Positions 56,595 through 64,000 of a stretch of 64,000 nucleotides of DNA are shown here, piece by piece. Origin of the DNA: Pseudorhodoferax sp. Leaf265 (lineage in GTDB: Bacteria; Pseudomonadota; Gammaproteobacteria; Burkholderiales; Burkholderiaceae_C); the NCBI RefSeq assembly GCF_001422365.1, contig NZ_LMMT01000015.1:97956-161955 (forward strand). Reading direction: 5' to 3'. The position numbers and the translations under genes were made by a program. How positions within the stretch are numbered: position 1 is the first letter of the stretch; each line of letters opens with the position of its first letter. Under the pieces are notes generated by a model. That model was not told the DNA's origin and did no database searches. It saw only the letters and a list, made by a program, of their open reading frames with translations.

Positions 56595-57929
56595 TCAGGG
56601 CGGCTGTGCGTCGATCACGCGGCGCACCGTGGCCAGGGCCGTGCCCAGCGTGTCCAGCGGCACCGAGCCCAGGGCCACACGCAGCGCATGCGGCACCTGT
56701 CCGCCGGCCGAGAACGGCTCGGCCGTGGACACCGCCACACCTTCGTGCAGCAGCGCCTGCGCCACTTTGTCGGCCCGCAGTTCCGCGGGCAGCGGCAGCC
56801 AGACGAAGTAGCCGTTCGGATGCCGCACCGGGTGCAGCCCGGCAAAAGCCTGGCCGGCCAGCGCCTGCCGCGCGGCGGCGTCCGCGCGCTTTCCGGATTC
56901 GAGCCGCAGCACGGTGCCGTCCTCGATCCAGCCGCAGGCGATCGCCGTCATCACGCCGGGCGTGTTCCAGGTCGTCGCGCGGATGGCGCGTTCGATGCGC
57001 GCCATGCAGTCCGCAGGCGCGGCGACGAAGCCCACGCGCAGGCCCGTGGCCACGCTCTTGGACAGGCCGGACACGTAGACCGTGCATTCGGGCGCCAGCG
57101 CGGCCAGCGGTGCGGGCGGGTTGGGCGCGAGGAAGGCATAGGCCGCATCCTCGATCAGCAGCAGCCCATGGCGGCGCGCGATGGCCACGAGCTGGCGGCG
57201 CCGCGCCAAGCCCGTGACCCAGCCCAGCGGGTTGTGCAGCGTGGGCATGGCGTAGACGGCGCGCACGCGGCGGCGCCGGCACAGCGCTGCGAGCGCGTCC
57301 AGGTCGGGGCCGGCACCGGCAGCCGGCAGCGGCGCCAGTTCCAGCCGGTGCGCCTGGGCCAGCAGCTTGAAACCCGGGTAGGTCAGCGCGTCCACGGCCA
57401 CCACGTCGCCCGGCTGCAGCAGGGCCATCGCGGTGACCGCCAGGCCATGCTGGGCACCATCGACGATGGCCACCTGCCCGGGCGCGACCGCCAGGCCGCG
57501 CAGCGCCAGGTGCCGCCCCACGGTGGCGCGCTCGTGCGGCCGCCCGCCGTGCGGCTGGTAGCGCAGCAGCGCGTCGAGGTCGCCTGCCGCGGCCAGCTGG
57601 CGCAGCGCCGCGCGCAGCAACTCGGCCTGGCCGGGCAGGGCGGGGTGGTTGAAGTTGAGGTCGACCATGCCGGTGGCCGTGGCCTGCTGGTCGATGCCCA
57701 GGCCAGGCGGCAGCGCGGCCTCGCGCACGAAGCTGCCGCGCCCGGCCTCGCCGCTGACCAGGCCCATGGCCTGCAGCTCGGCGTAGACCCGCGTGGCCGT
57801 CACGAGCGCCAGGCCCTCGCGGGCGGCCAGCTGCCGGTGCGTGGGCAGCCGCGTGCCGGGCGCGAGGTGGCCGGCGCGGATCTCGGCGGCCAAGCGGTCG
57901 ACCAGGGGCTTGTAGCGGGCACGGGCCAT
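56595..57929 (-). CDS. MocR-type GntR/aminotransferase regulator
   Basis: The 444-residue protein pairs an N-terminal GntR winged HTH (LVDRLAAEIRAGHLAPGTRLPTHRQLAAREGLALVTATRVYAELQAMGL) with a fold-type I aminotransferase domain. The aminotransferase part includes a PLP Lys near residue 291 (SGLSKSVATGLRVGF) and an Asp in LIEDAAYAFL. MocR proteins sense PLP-linked metabolites and act at adjacent genes; the divergent DJ-1-type gene is the likely target. ATG at 57929 is chosen over the upstream TTG. A palindromic operator pair lies between the two genes. Confidence 0.9.
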   Translation of the reverse strand: MARARYKPLVDRLAAEIRAGHLAPGTRLPTHRQLAAREGLALVTATRVYAELQAMGLVSGEAGRGSFVREAALPPGLGIDQQATATGMVDLNFNHPALPGQAELLRAALRQLAAAGDLDALLRYQPHGGRPHERATVGRHLALRGLAVAPGQVAIVDGAQHGLAVTAMALLQPGDVVAVDALTYPGFKLLAQAHRLELAPLPAAGAGPDLDALAALCRRRRVRAVYAMPTLHNPLGWVTGLARRRQLVAIARRHGLLLIEDAAYAFLAPNPPAPLAALAPECTVYVSGLSKSVATGLRVGFVAAPADCMARIERAIRATTWNTPGVMTAIACGWIEDGTVLRLESGKRADAAARQALAGQAFAGLHPVRHPNGYFVWLPLPAELRADKVAQALLHEGVAVSTAEPFSAGGQVPHALRVALGSVPLDTLGTALATVRRVIDAQPP

Positions 57930-57944
57930 GGGCGTGATCGGCAA

Positions 57945-57974
57945 TGTATTCAATACAATTTTTTGATTGTATTG
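57945..57974. promoter_or_regulatory. MocR-type operator between divergent genes
   Basis: TGTATT-C-AATACA (57945-57957) is a perfect palindrome. CAATACAAT and ATTGTATTG (57951-57974) form a second, overlapping inverted repeat with a 6-base spacer. This AT-rich patch lies 16 bases from the MocR ATG and 48 bases before the DJ-1 gene. Repeated half-sites are usual for MocR. Confidence 0.6.
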
Positions 57975-58021
57975 AGTGGAAGGCCTAGCATGGCGGCATC
58001 CACCACGCTACCGGGCCCACC

Positions 58022-58621
58022 ATGCACATCGCCATCCTGACCTTCGACGGCTTCAACGAACTCGATTCGCTGATCGCGCTCGGCATCCTGAACCGCATCA
58101 AGGTGCCCGGCTGGCGCGTGTCCATCGCCAGCTCCACGCCCGCGGTGCGCTCGATGAACGGCGTGGTGCTGCAGGCCCAGGCGACGCTGGCGCAGGCGTG
58201 CACGGCCGATGCCGTCGTCGTCGGCAGCGGCGTGCGCACGCGCGCCGTGGTGGCCGATGCCGCGCTGATGGCGCAGCTGCGGCTGGACCCGGCACGCCAG
58301 CTGCTGGCCGCGCAATGCTCGGGCACGCTGGTGCTGGCGCGGCTGGGCCTGCTGCAGGGCCTGCCGGCCTGCACCGACCTGACCACCAAACCCTGGGTGC
58401 AGGAGGCCGGTATCGCCGTGTTGGAGCAGCCCTTCGTGGCGCGCGGCAATGTGGCCACGGCCGGCGGCTGCCTGGCCTCGCAGTACCTGGCCTGCTGGCT
58501 GATCGCGCGGCTGCAGGGCGAGGCCGCTGCGCGCGAGGCCATGCACTACGTCGCGCCGGTCGGCGAGAAGGAGGAGTACGTGGAGCGTGCCATGCGCCAC
58601 GTCGCGCCGGCGCTGGCCTAG
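58022..58621 (+). CDS. DJ-1/PfpI-family protein
   Basis: The 199-residue protein has the family opening IAILTFDGFNELDSLIALGILN, the nucleophile-elbow Cys in AAQCSGTLVLARLGLL and the ending ASQYLACWLIARL, as in DJ-1/PfpI-type proteins (about 190-210 residues). The biochemical role is not settled (protease, glyoxalase-like or hydratase). It diverges from MocR and is presumably its target. Confidence 0.88.
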   Translation: MHIAILTFDGFNELDSLIALGILNRIKVPGWRVSIASSTPAVRSMNGVVLQAQATLAQACTADAVVVGSGVRTRAVVADAALMAQLRLDPARQLLAAQCSGTLVLARLGLLQGLPACTDLTTKPWVQEAGIAVLEQPFVARGNVATAGGCLASQYLACWLIARLQGEAAAREAMHYVAPVGEKEEYVERAMRHVAPALA

Positions 58622-58666
58622 GCGGCGTAGCTATCATCGCCGCCATTTCAGAGACAGGGGATTGCG

Positions 58667-59434
58667 ATGAACGCGCCAGCCAGCCTCGATCGATTCCGCG
58701 TGGACGGCCAGGTGGCCGTCGTGACCGGCGGTGCCAACGGCATCGGCCTGGCCTGCGTGCAGCTGCTGGCGGCGGCCGGTGCGCGCGTGGTGGTGGTCGA
58801 CCGCGATGCCGTGGCGGCCGCGGCGGTCGCCCGCGGCATCGCCGGCGCCCTGGCCTTCGGGTTGGATGTGGCCGATGCCGCTGCGGTGGCGCAGACCATG
58901 GCCGCCATCGCGCAGCAGGCGGGCCGCATCGACATCCTCGTCAACAACGCCGGCACGGCAATCCGCAAGTCCACGCAGGAGCTTGGCATCGAGGAGTGGA
59001 ACCAGGTCGTCGCGGTCAACCTCACGGGCGCCTTCGTCTGCGCGCGCGAGGCCGCGCGCTTCATGCCGGCCGGCGGCGGCAGTGTCGTGAACATGGCGTC
59101 CATCATGGGCATGTCGGGCGGCGGCCTGTACCCCAACATCTCCTACCAGACCACCAAGGGCGGGCTCGTGAACATGACACGCGCGCTGGCCGTGGAATGG
59201 GCCGGGCAGGGCGTCCGCGTCAACGCCGTCGCGCCCACCTGGACGCGCACGGGCTTCATCGGCCAGCTCGAGTCCATGCCCGCGCTGATGCATCGCATCC
59301 GCGACGTCACGCCGCTGGGCCGGCTCGCCGAGCCCGACGAGGTCGCGCATGCCGTGCTGTTCCTGGCCAGCCCCGCGGCCTCCATGGTCACGGGCCATGT
59401 GCTCGCGGTGGACGGGGGCTTTCTGGCGCAGTGA
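58667..59434 (+). CDS. Short-chain dehydrogenase/reductase
   Basis: The 255-residue SDR has TGGANGIG, a VVVDRDA strand with Asp pointing to NAD preference, LVNNAGTA, catalytic Ser in NMASIMG, YQTTK (YxxxK), PTWTRT and GHVLAVDGGFLAQ. The substrate is unknown. It is 45 bases downstream of the DJ-1 gene in the same direction, so may be cotranscribed. Confidence 0.9.
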   Translation: MNAPASLDRFRVDGQVAVVTGGANGIGLACVQLLAAAGARVVVVDRDAVAAAAVARGIAGALAFGLDVADAAAVAQTMAAIAQQAGRIDILVNNAGTAIRKSTQELGIEEWNQVVAVNLTGAFVCAREAARFMPAGGGSVVNMASIMGMSGGGLYPNISYQTTKGGLVNMTRALAVEWAGQGVRVNAVAPTWTRTGFIGQLESMPALMHRIRDVTPLGRLAEPDEVAHAVLFLASPAASMVTGHVLAVDGGFLAQ

Positions 59435-59448
59435 GGGCCGGCGCGGCC

Positions 59449-60624
59449 TCAGCGCCAGGACTCGGCCCGCCGCGACAGCGCCGCCGGCCCCAGCAGCACC
59501 GTGCGCACCAGGTCCACCTGGCGGCGGGCGCCGACCTTGGCCGTGGCCGTGCGGATCTGCGTGCGCACCGTGCTGATGGAGATCCCGGCCTGCGCCCCGT
59601 ATTCCTTGGCGGACAGGCCGTTCACCAGTGCTTCGGTCAATCGGCACTCGGCCGGCGTCATCTGGTAGACCTGTTGCAAGGCCTGGGCCAGCGCGCCCAC
59701 CCGGCCGTCGGGCCGGCTCAGGAAGACGGCCGCCGCGGCGCGCAGCCCGAACGGCCCGGACCACGAGGGCAGCGGCGTCACGAACAGGTGCAGCGTGTCG
59801 CCGCCGGAGTGCTGCAGCCGCAAGGCGCCGCCGGCATGGCCTGATTCGGCCAGGCCGGTGCGCACGGCGGCGCGCAGCAGCGCCGCCAGCTTGTCGTTCT
59901 CGCGCGGGCGGCTGCAAACCAACCGGCCGCCGCGCAAGGCCAGCATGTCGCCGGACCCGGCCAGCAACTGGCTGGCGCGGGTGTTGTGGTGGACCAGCGT
60001 GCCGGACTCGTCGAACAGCGCCACGCCCAGCGGCATGCGGTCCAGCACCGCGGTGGAGGCGCCGGCCAACACGTCCAGGCCGCGGAACCTGCGGTGCAGT
60101 GCGAAGCCGGTCTGCAGGTGCGGCATGAGTTCCGCGAGGATGCCCAGCTCCTGCGCGCTGTAGGGGCCCGCAGCCTCGGGCCGGCACACGGTGGCGTTCA
60201 GCGAGCGGTCCGGCATGCGTTCGACGATCGCGGCGGACGAGTAGAAGATGTCCTGCGGCCGCAGCCAGTCGGCCCAGTACTCGGTCTTCTTGAGCTGGCT
60301 GTTCGGAAACAGCATCTCGCCGTGGACCACGGTGCCGCCCACATGCAGCGCAGGGTTCTGCAGCCAGACGTTCAGCGCGCCGTAGTGGGCGTCGAACTGC
60401 GCCAGCGCCTGCTCGGAGAAACCGACCGAACAGAACAGCGTGTCGCTGGTCCGGCCCGGCACGGTGACGGTGCGCTGGCTGAAATCATGGCCCCAGATGA
60501 TGCCGGTGGTGGAGCCCGTCGCGAACACCAGTTCGGACAGGAAGCCGCCCCAACGCGAAGGATCGAGGGCGGCTTCGTAGACGCTTGCCACCAGTTGTGC
60601 ACGCTGCAGACCCAGGACCGACAT
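59449..60624 (-). CDS. LuxR-type HTH regulator with a sensory N-terminus
   Basis: The 391-residue protein has a long N-terminal part without a recognised autoinducer-binding fold. A PAS-like stretch lies near 200-300 (VLDRMPLGVALFDESGTLVHHNTRA), and the C-terminal LuxR-family HTH is MTPAECRLTEALVNGLSAKEYGAQAGISISTVRTQIR. It resembles LuxR-class regulators common in Comamonadaceae. The target gene is not obvious; it converges on the SDR gene. Confidence 0.82.
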   Translation of the reverse strand: MSVLGLQRAQLVASVYEAALDPSRWGGFLSELVFATGSTTGIIWGHDFSQRTVTVPGRTSDTLFCSVGFSEQALAQFDAHYGALNVWLQNPALHVGGTVVHGEMLFPNSQLKKTEYWADWLRPQDIFYSSAAIVERMPDRSLNATVCRPEAAGPYSAQELGILAELMPHLQTGFALHRRFRGLDVLAGASTAVLDRMPLGVALFDESGTLVHHNTRASQLLAGSGDMLALRGGRLVCSRPRENDKLAALLRAAVRTGLAESGHAGGALRLQHSGGDTLHLFVTPLPSWSGPFGLRAAAAVFLSRPDGRVGALAQALQQVYQMTPAECRLTEALVNGLSAKEYGAQAGISISTVRTQIRTATAKVGARRQVDLVRTVLLGPAALSRRAESWR

Positions 60625-60737
60625 CCAGGCAGACTCCCTTCGCCACCACGGGCAAACCGAACCGACACGGTCACCGGGGCGATCCGGCGAACGCCGCGGT
60701 TCGCCGGGAATCTACCCCAAGTCCTGCGCCGCGCCGC

Positions 60738-61181
60738 TCAGCGCAGCACCAGCACCGGGATGTGCGAGTGCGTCAGCACGTGCTGCGTCTCGCTGCCCAG
60801 CAGCAGGCGGCTCACGCCGCGGCGGCCGTGCGAGGCCATCACGATGAGGTCGCAGTGGTGCTTCTGCGCGGTGGCGATCAAGGCTTCGGAAACCTGGTCG
60901 CCGCGCACGACCACGGGTGTCACGGTCACCTTCCTGGTCAGGCCGGCGGATTGCACGGCCTCCAGGTCCTTGTGCGCGGCCGCGCTCCAGCTGGCCTCGG
61001 TGCGTTCGATCTCCTTCAGGTCGATGGCCATGGCCCCGTCGAAGTAGCTCTGCGGATAGGGCGGAACCACCTTCACGGCGACCACGGCCGCGCCGAGCTT
61101 GGCGGCCAGGTCGAGCGCACTGTCCACGGCCTTTTGCGAGAGCTCCGAACCGTCGGTGGCAACCAGGATGCGTTGGTACAT
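60738..61181 (-). CDS. Universal stress protein (UspA family)
   Basis: The 147-residue single-domain Usp has ILVATDGSELSQKAVDSALDLAAKLGA at the start and the ATP-binding motif in ASHGRRGVSRLLLGSETQHVLTH. AAGGAG precedes the ATG. It shares the intergenic region with ccoI and an FNR-like box, so it likely responds to low oxygen, as related proteins do. Confidence 0.92.
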   Translation of the reverse strand: MYQRILVATDGSELSQKAVDSALDLAAKLGAAVVAVKVVPPYPQSYFDGAMAIDLKEIERTEASWSAAAHKDLEAVQSAGLTRKVTVTPVVVRGDQVSEALIATAQKHHCDLIVMASHGRRGVSRLLLGSETQHVLTHSHIPVLVLR

Positions 61182-61236
61182 GGTGTTTCTCCTTTGAAGC
61201 GGTGTGTTCAGCATAGGCGGCCTGCGCCGGAATGGG

Positions 61237-61250
61237 TTGATGTACGTCAA
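61237..61250. promoter_or_regulatory. FNR/Anr-like binding site between uspA and ccoI
   Basis: TTGAT-GTAC-GTCAA matches the FNR consensus TTGAT-N4-ATCAA in nine of ten positions. It lies 35 bases before the ccoI start and 56 bases before the uspA start. It probably couples both genes to oxygen limitation. Confidence 0.65.
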
Positions 61251-61284
61251 GGCATGGGGAATAGGCACTGGCTACGCTCCAGCC

Positions 61285-63633
61285 ATGTCCTCCCACCCTT
61301 CGTTCGCCGCGGAACCCGCGCCACCAGCGGTTCCGCGCGGCCTGGACTGGATCGACGACCCCGGCGAATGGGCCGCGTTCAGCCGCCCGTCAGGCCAACA
61401 TGGCAGCGGGGCCTGGGAATCGAGCCTGGCCATCGAGGGCATGACCTGCGCGGCCTGTGCGCTGGCCATCGAGGACGCGCTGCGCGCCGTGCCCGGCGTG
61501 CTGGCGGCCGAGGTCGGCGCGGCCAGCCGGCGCGCGCGCGTGGTCTGGCGCGCCGGCCAGGCGCTGCCCTCGCAATGGCTTGCGGCCGTGCGCCGAGCCG
61601 GCTACCGCGGCGTGCCGCTGGCCGACCTCGCGCTGCGCGCCGAGCGCCGGCGCGAAGCCCGGCTGGTGCTGTGGCGCTGGCTCGTGGCCGGGCTGTGCAT
61701 GATGCAGGTCATGATGTACGCCTGGCCCGCATACACCGCGGCGCCCGGCGAGATCTCGGCCGACGCGCAGGCGCTGCTGCGCTGGGCCTCCTGGGTGCTG
61801 AGCCTGCCCGTCATGCTGTTCTCGTGCGGTCCGTTCTTCCAGGCTGCGCTGCGCGACCTGCGGCGCCGCCGCGTGGGCATGGACACGCCCGTCACGCTGG
61901 GCATCCTCATCACCTTTGCGATCAGCAGCTGGGGCACCTTCGAGCCCGACGGCATCTTCGGCGCCGAGGTTTATTTCGATTCGCTGACCATGTTCGTGTT
62001 CTTCCTGCTCGGCAGCCGCTGGCTGGAATCGCGCCTGCGCGACCGCACGGGCGGCGCGCTCGACCTGCTGCTGCAGCGCCTGCCCGAGGGCGTGGAGCGC
62101 GAGGGCACGGACGGGCGGCGCGAGCAGGTCGCCGCGCACCGCGTGGTGGTGGACGACGTGCTGCATGTGCGGCCCGGCGAGGCCTTCGTGGCCGATGCGC
62201 TGGTGCTGGACGGCGAGACGCTGGTCGACGAGGCCCTGCTGTCCGGCGAGTCGCGCCCTGTGGCGCGCGGGCCGGGCGCGCGCGTGCTGGCCGGCAGCTA
62301 CAACCTGGCGGCGGCCGTGCGCGTGCGCGTGACAGCCGCCGGCACCGACACGCGTTTCGCCGAGATCGCCGCGCTCATGGACGAGGCCGCGCGCTCGCGG
62401 CCCCGCCTGGCGCAGCTGGCCGACCGCATCGCGCGGCCCTTCCTGCTGCTCGTGCTCCTGGCGGCCGTGGGCGCTGCATTGTTCTGGTGGCGCCACGACC
62501 CCGGCCACGCGCTCATGGTTGCCGTGGCCGTGCTGATCGTGACCTGCCCCTGCGCGCTCTCGCTGGCCACGCCGGCCGCGATGCTGGTTGCCGCCGGAAC
62601 CCTGGCGCGCCGTGGCGTGCTGGTGCGCCGGCTGCAGGCATTGGAGACGCTGGCGCGGGTCGACACCGTGGTCTTCGACAAGACCGGCACGCTCACGCGC
62701 GATGCGCTCGTGCTGGGCGCCGTGCAGACCCGCGCCGGCATCGACCGTGCGCAGGCGCTGGCGATGGCCGCGGCGCTGGCTGCGCATTCGCTGCACCCGG
62801 CATCGCGCGCGCTCGCGGCGGCCGGGCAGGGCGGCGCGCACGCGGAGCAGTGGCGGGCGGCAGACCTCGTCGAGGAGCCCGGCCTGGGCCTGCGCGGGCG
62901 CCTGTCGCGCAACGGCTGGCCCTGGCCCGGCGCGCTGCGCCTGGGCTCGGCCGCGCACTGCGGCATCGCAGCGCCGCCCGGCACCGAGACCATGGTCTGG
63001 CTGGCGGACGAGCAGGGCATGCTGGCCTGCTTCGTGCTGCTGGAGGACCTGCGCGCCGACGCCCTGGCCACGGTGCAGCGGCTCGGACGGATGGGCGTGG
63101 CGGTGCAGCTGCTGTCGGGCGACGCGGACGCGGCCGTGGCGCGCGTGGCCGCGCAGCTGGGCATCGGCGAGGCGCGCGGCGCCTGCTCGCCGCAGCACAA
63201 GCTGCAAGCCTTGCGCACGCTGCAGCGGCAGGGTCGGCACAGTGCCATGGTCGGCGACGGGCTCAACGACGGCCCGGTGCTGGCCGGTGCCGACGTGTCC
63301 TTCGCCTTCGGCCAGTCCGTGCCGCTGGCGCAGGCCCAGGCCGACTTCGTGGTGCCGGGCGGCCGGCTCATGGCCGTGGCCGACACGCTGGCGCTCGCGC
63401 GCCAGACCATGGCCGTGGTGCGCCAGAACCTGGCCTGGGCCGCGCTCTACAACGCGGTCAGCGTGCCGTTGGCCGTGGCGGGCTGGATGCCGGCCTGGCT
63501 GGCTGGCCTGGGCATGGCGGCGAGCTCGCTGCTCGTGGTGCTCAATGCGTTGCGCCTGGCCACGCCCCCGCCGGACGCCCCGGAGCCGCCCGCACCCGTG
63601 CGCCTGGCGCGCCCCGCCACCGAAAGCCCCTGA
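61285..63633 (+). CDS. ccoI: Copper-transporting P-type ATPase for cbb3 oxidase assembly
   Basis: The 782-residue P-type ATPase has an N-terminal heavy-metal domain (GMTCAACALAIE), eight probable membrane helices with the CPC copper motif (TCPCALSLATP), SGES in the actuator, DKTGTLT phosphorylation motif and GDGLNDGPVL. The partner ccoS and the FNR box mark it as FixI/CcoI-type. It transfers copper across the inner membrane for cytochrome cbb3 oxidase assembly. The start is the ATG after the FNR box; upstream starts would include the operator. Confidence 0.93.
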   Translation: MSSHPSFAAEPAPPAVPRGLDWIDDPGEWAAFSRPSGQHGSGAWESSLAIEGMTCAACALAIEDALRAVPGVLAAEVGAASRRARVVWRAGQALPSQWLAAVRRAGYRGVPLADLALRAERRREARLVLWRWLVAGLCMMQVMMYAWPAYTAAPGEISADAQALLRWASWVLSLPVMLFSCGPFFQAALRDLRRRRVGMDTPVTLGILITFAISSWGTFEPDGIFGAEVYFDSLTMFVFFLLGSRWLESRLRDRTGGALDLLLQRLPEGVEREGTDGRREQVAAHRVVVDDVLHVRPGEAFVADALVLDGETLVDEALLSGESRPVARGPGARVLAGSYNLAAAVRVRVTAAGTDTRFAEIAALMDEAARSRPRLAQLADRIARPFLLLVLLAAVGAALFWWRHDPGHALMVAVAVLIVTCPCALSLATPAAMLVAAGTLARRGVLVRRLQALETLARVDTVVFDKTGTLTRDALVLGAVQTRAGIDRAQALAMAAALAAHSLHPASRALAAAGQGGAHAEQWRAADLVEEPGLGLRGRLSRNGWPWPGALRLGSAAHCGIAAPPGTETMVWLADEQGMLACFVLLEDLRADALATVQRLGRMGVAVQLLSGDADAAVARVAAQLGIGEARGACSPQHKLQALRTLQRQGRHSAMVGDGLNDGPVLAGADVSFAFGQSVPLAQAQADFVVPGGRLMAVADTLALARQTMAVVRQNLAWAALYNAVSVPLAVAGWMPAWLAGLGMAASSLLVVLNALRLATPPPDAPEPPAPVRLARPATESP

Positions 63634-63767
63634 TGGACATCCTGTTCCTGCTGATCCCGCTGTCCGTGGTCCTGGTCTTCTTCATCCTGGGCGGACTCTG
63701 GTGGGCCATCCAGCGCGGCCAGTTCGAGGACATCGAGGCCGAGGGCGAGCGCATCCTGCGCGACTAG
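63633..63767 (+). CDS. ccoS: cbb3-type cytochrome oxidase assembly protein CcoS
   Basis: The 44-residue protein has one N-terminal membrane helix (ILFLLIPLSVVLVFFILGGLWW), then AIQRGQFEDIEAEGERIL, the CcoS pattern. It aids cofactor insertion in cbb3 oxidase. The start overlaps the ccoI stop by one base (TGATG). The oxidase genes ccoNOQP are not next in line; the neighbour is a convergent sodB. Confidence 0.92.
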   Translation: MDILFLLIPLSVVLVFFILGGLWWAIQRGQFEDIEAEGERILRD

Positions 63768-64000
63768 CCGAAATTGGCCTGCGCGAACTCCCAGTTCACG
63801 AGCTTGTCGAGGAAGGTCTCGACGAACTTCGGACGCAGGTTGCGGTAGTCGATGTAGTAGGCGTGCTCCCAGACGTCGACCGTCAGCAGCGCCTTGTCGG
63901 CGGTGGTCAGCGGCGTGCCGGCAGCGCCGGTGTTGACGATGTCGACCGAGCCGTCGGCCTTCTTGACCAGCCAGGTCCAGCCCGAACCGAAGTTGCCCAC
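63764..64000 (-). CDS. sodB: Iron superoxide dismutase, C-terminal part
   Basis: The visible 78 residues form the C-terminal domain of an Fe/Mn superoxide dismutase: GSGWTWLV, then the metal-ligand Asp and His in DVWEHAYYIDYRN, and LVNWEFAQANF at the end. The N-terminal half lies beyond the window. It scavenges superoxide in the cytoplasm. It converges on ccoS with a four-base overlap. Iron rather than manganese is inferred from the overall SodB-like pattern. Confidence 0.9.
   Translation of the reverse strand: MGNFGSGWTWLVKKADGSVDIVNTGAAGTPLTTADKALLTVDVWEHAYYIDYRNLRPKFVETFLDKLVNWEFAQANFG

Noticed and set aside
60585..63767. 1060-codon plus-strand frame overlapping ccoI
   Set aside because: Only its last 44 codons are real (ccoS); the rest is a shadow of ccoI.

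Overview
The window is very GC-rich (about 70% by eye), densely packed chromosomal DNA from a betaproteobacterium. It is most likely a member of the Burkholderiales, family Comamonadaceae (Acidovorax/Variovorax/Hydrogenophaga-like). Pointers are two Bug/TctC periplasmic binding proteins inside catabolic operons, a small Trp-rich membrane protein of the Burkholderiales type, a PEP-CTERM protein, a malonate (mat) operon, ccoI-ccoS, and strong codon bias with long antisense shadow frames. Genus and species cannot be settled from the sequence alone. I see no tRNA, rRNA, IS element, prophage or CRISPR array.

Layout. 1-5.1 kb: the end of a membrane protein, a double-Usp stress protein overlapping an acetyltransferase-like gene, then a lower-GC patch with a GDSL esterase and a PEP-CTERM protein. 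5.1-11.4 kb: a tandem-duplicated IclR regulator divergent from a catabolic cluster (CoA-transferase, acyl-CoA dehydrogenase, Bug protein, AcuI-type reductase). 11.4-14.9 kb: small exported and membrane proteins, a globin-coupled diguanylate cyclase, and a decayed MntA/HepT toxin-antitoxin pair. 14.9-18.4 kb: proVWX betaine/proline-betaine ABC transporter. 18.9-23.6 kb: MipA/OmpV porin, lipoprotein hydrolase, a QseBC-like two-component system, UPF0114 protein. 23.8-33.6 kb: membrane PQQ glucose dehydrogenase, acs, GST, WYL regulator, cytochrome c, ilvD and a divergent LysR gene. 33.6-37 kb: an ammonium-transporter domain fused to PAS-PAS-GGDEF-EAL. 37-40.2 kb: LysR/SDR pair, an aldehyde dehydrogenase remnant, and a lipoprotein with a cyclic-nucleotide-binding-like fold. 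40.2-44.5 kb: Kef antiporter, DUF924, lgt, and a three-gene overlapping operon (CinA-like, OXLD1-like, TPR). 44.9-49 kb: a 1369-residue PAS-GAF-GAF-PAS-GGDEF-EAL-PAS-GGDEF protein with visibly lower GC. 49.2-54 kb: malonate operon (GntR, malonyl-CoA decarboxylase, Bug, malonyl-CoA synthetase). 54-60.6 kb: GAF protein, LysR/quinone-reductase pair, MocR/DJ-1 pair, SDR, LuxR-type regulator. 60.7-64 kb: UspA divergent from ccoI-ccoS with an FNR-like box between them, then the C-terminal part of Fe superoxide dismutase.

How the genes fit together. Several small catabolic modules follow one plan: a regulator reads divergently from, or precedes, enzymes that activate and oxidise small carboxylic acids, with a Bug protein for uptake. 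Signalling is unusually rich in c-di-GMP enzymes: three large proteins plausibly reading oxygen (globin), ammonium (Amt domain) and unknown ligands (PAS/GAF). Respiratory adaptation is represented by the FNR-box/UspA/CcoI-CcoS locus. The best candidate for a less-described system is the Amt-PAS-PAS-GGDEF-EAL fusion, which keeps the twin-histidine pore and the apparent catalytic residues of both c-di-GMP domains.
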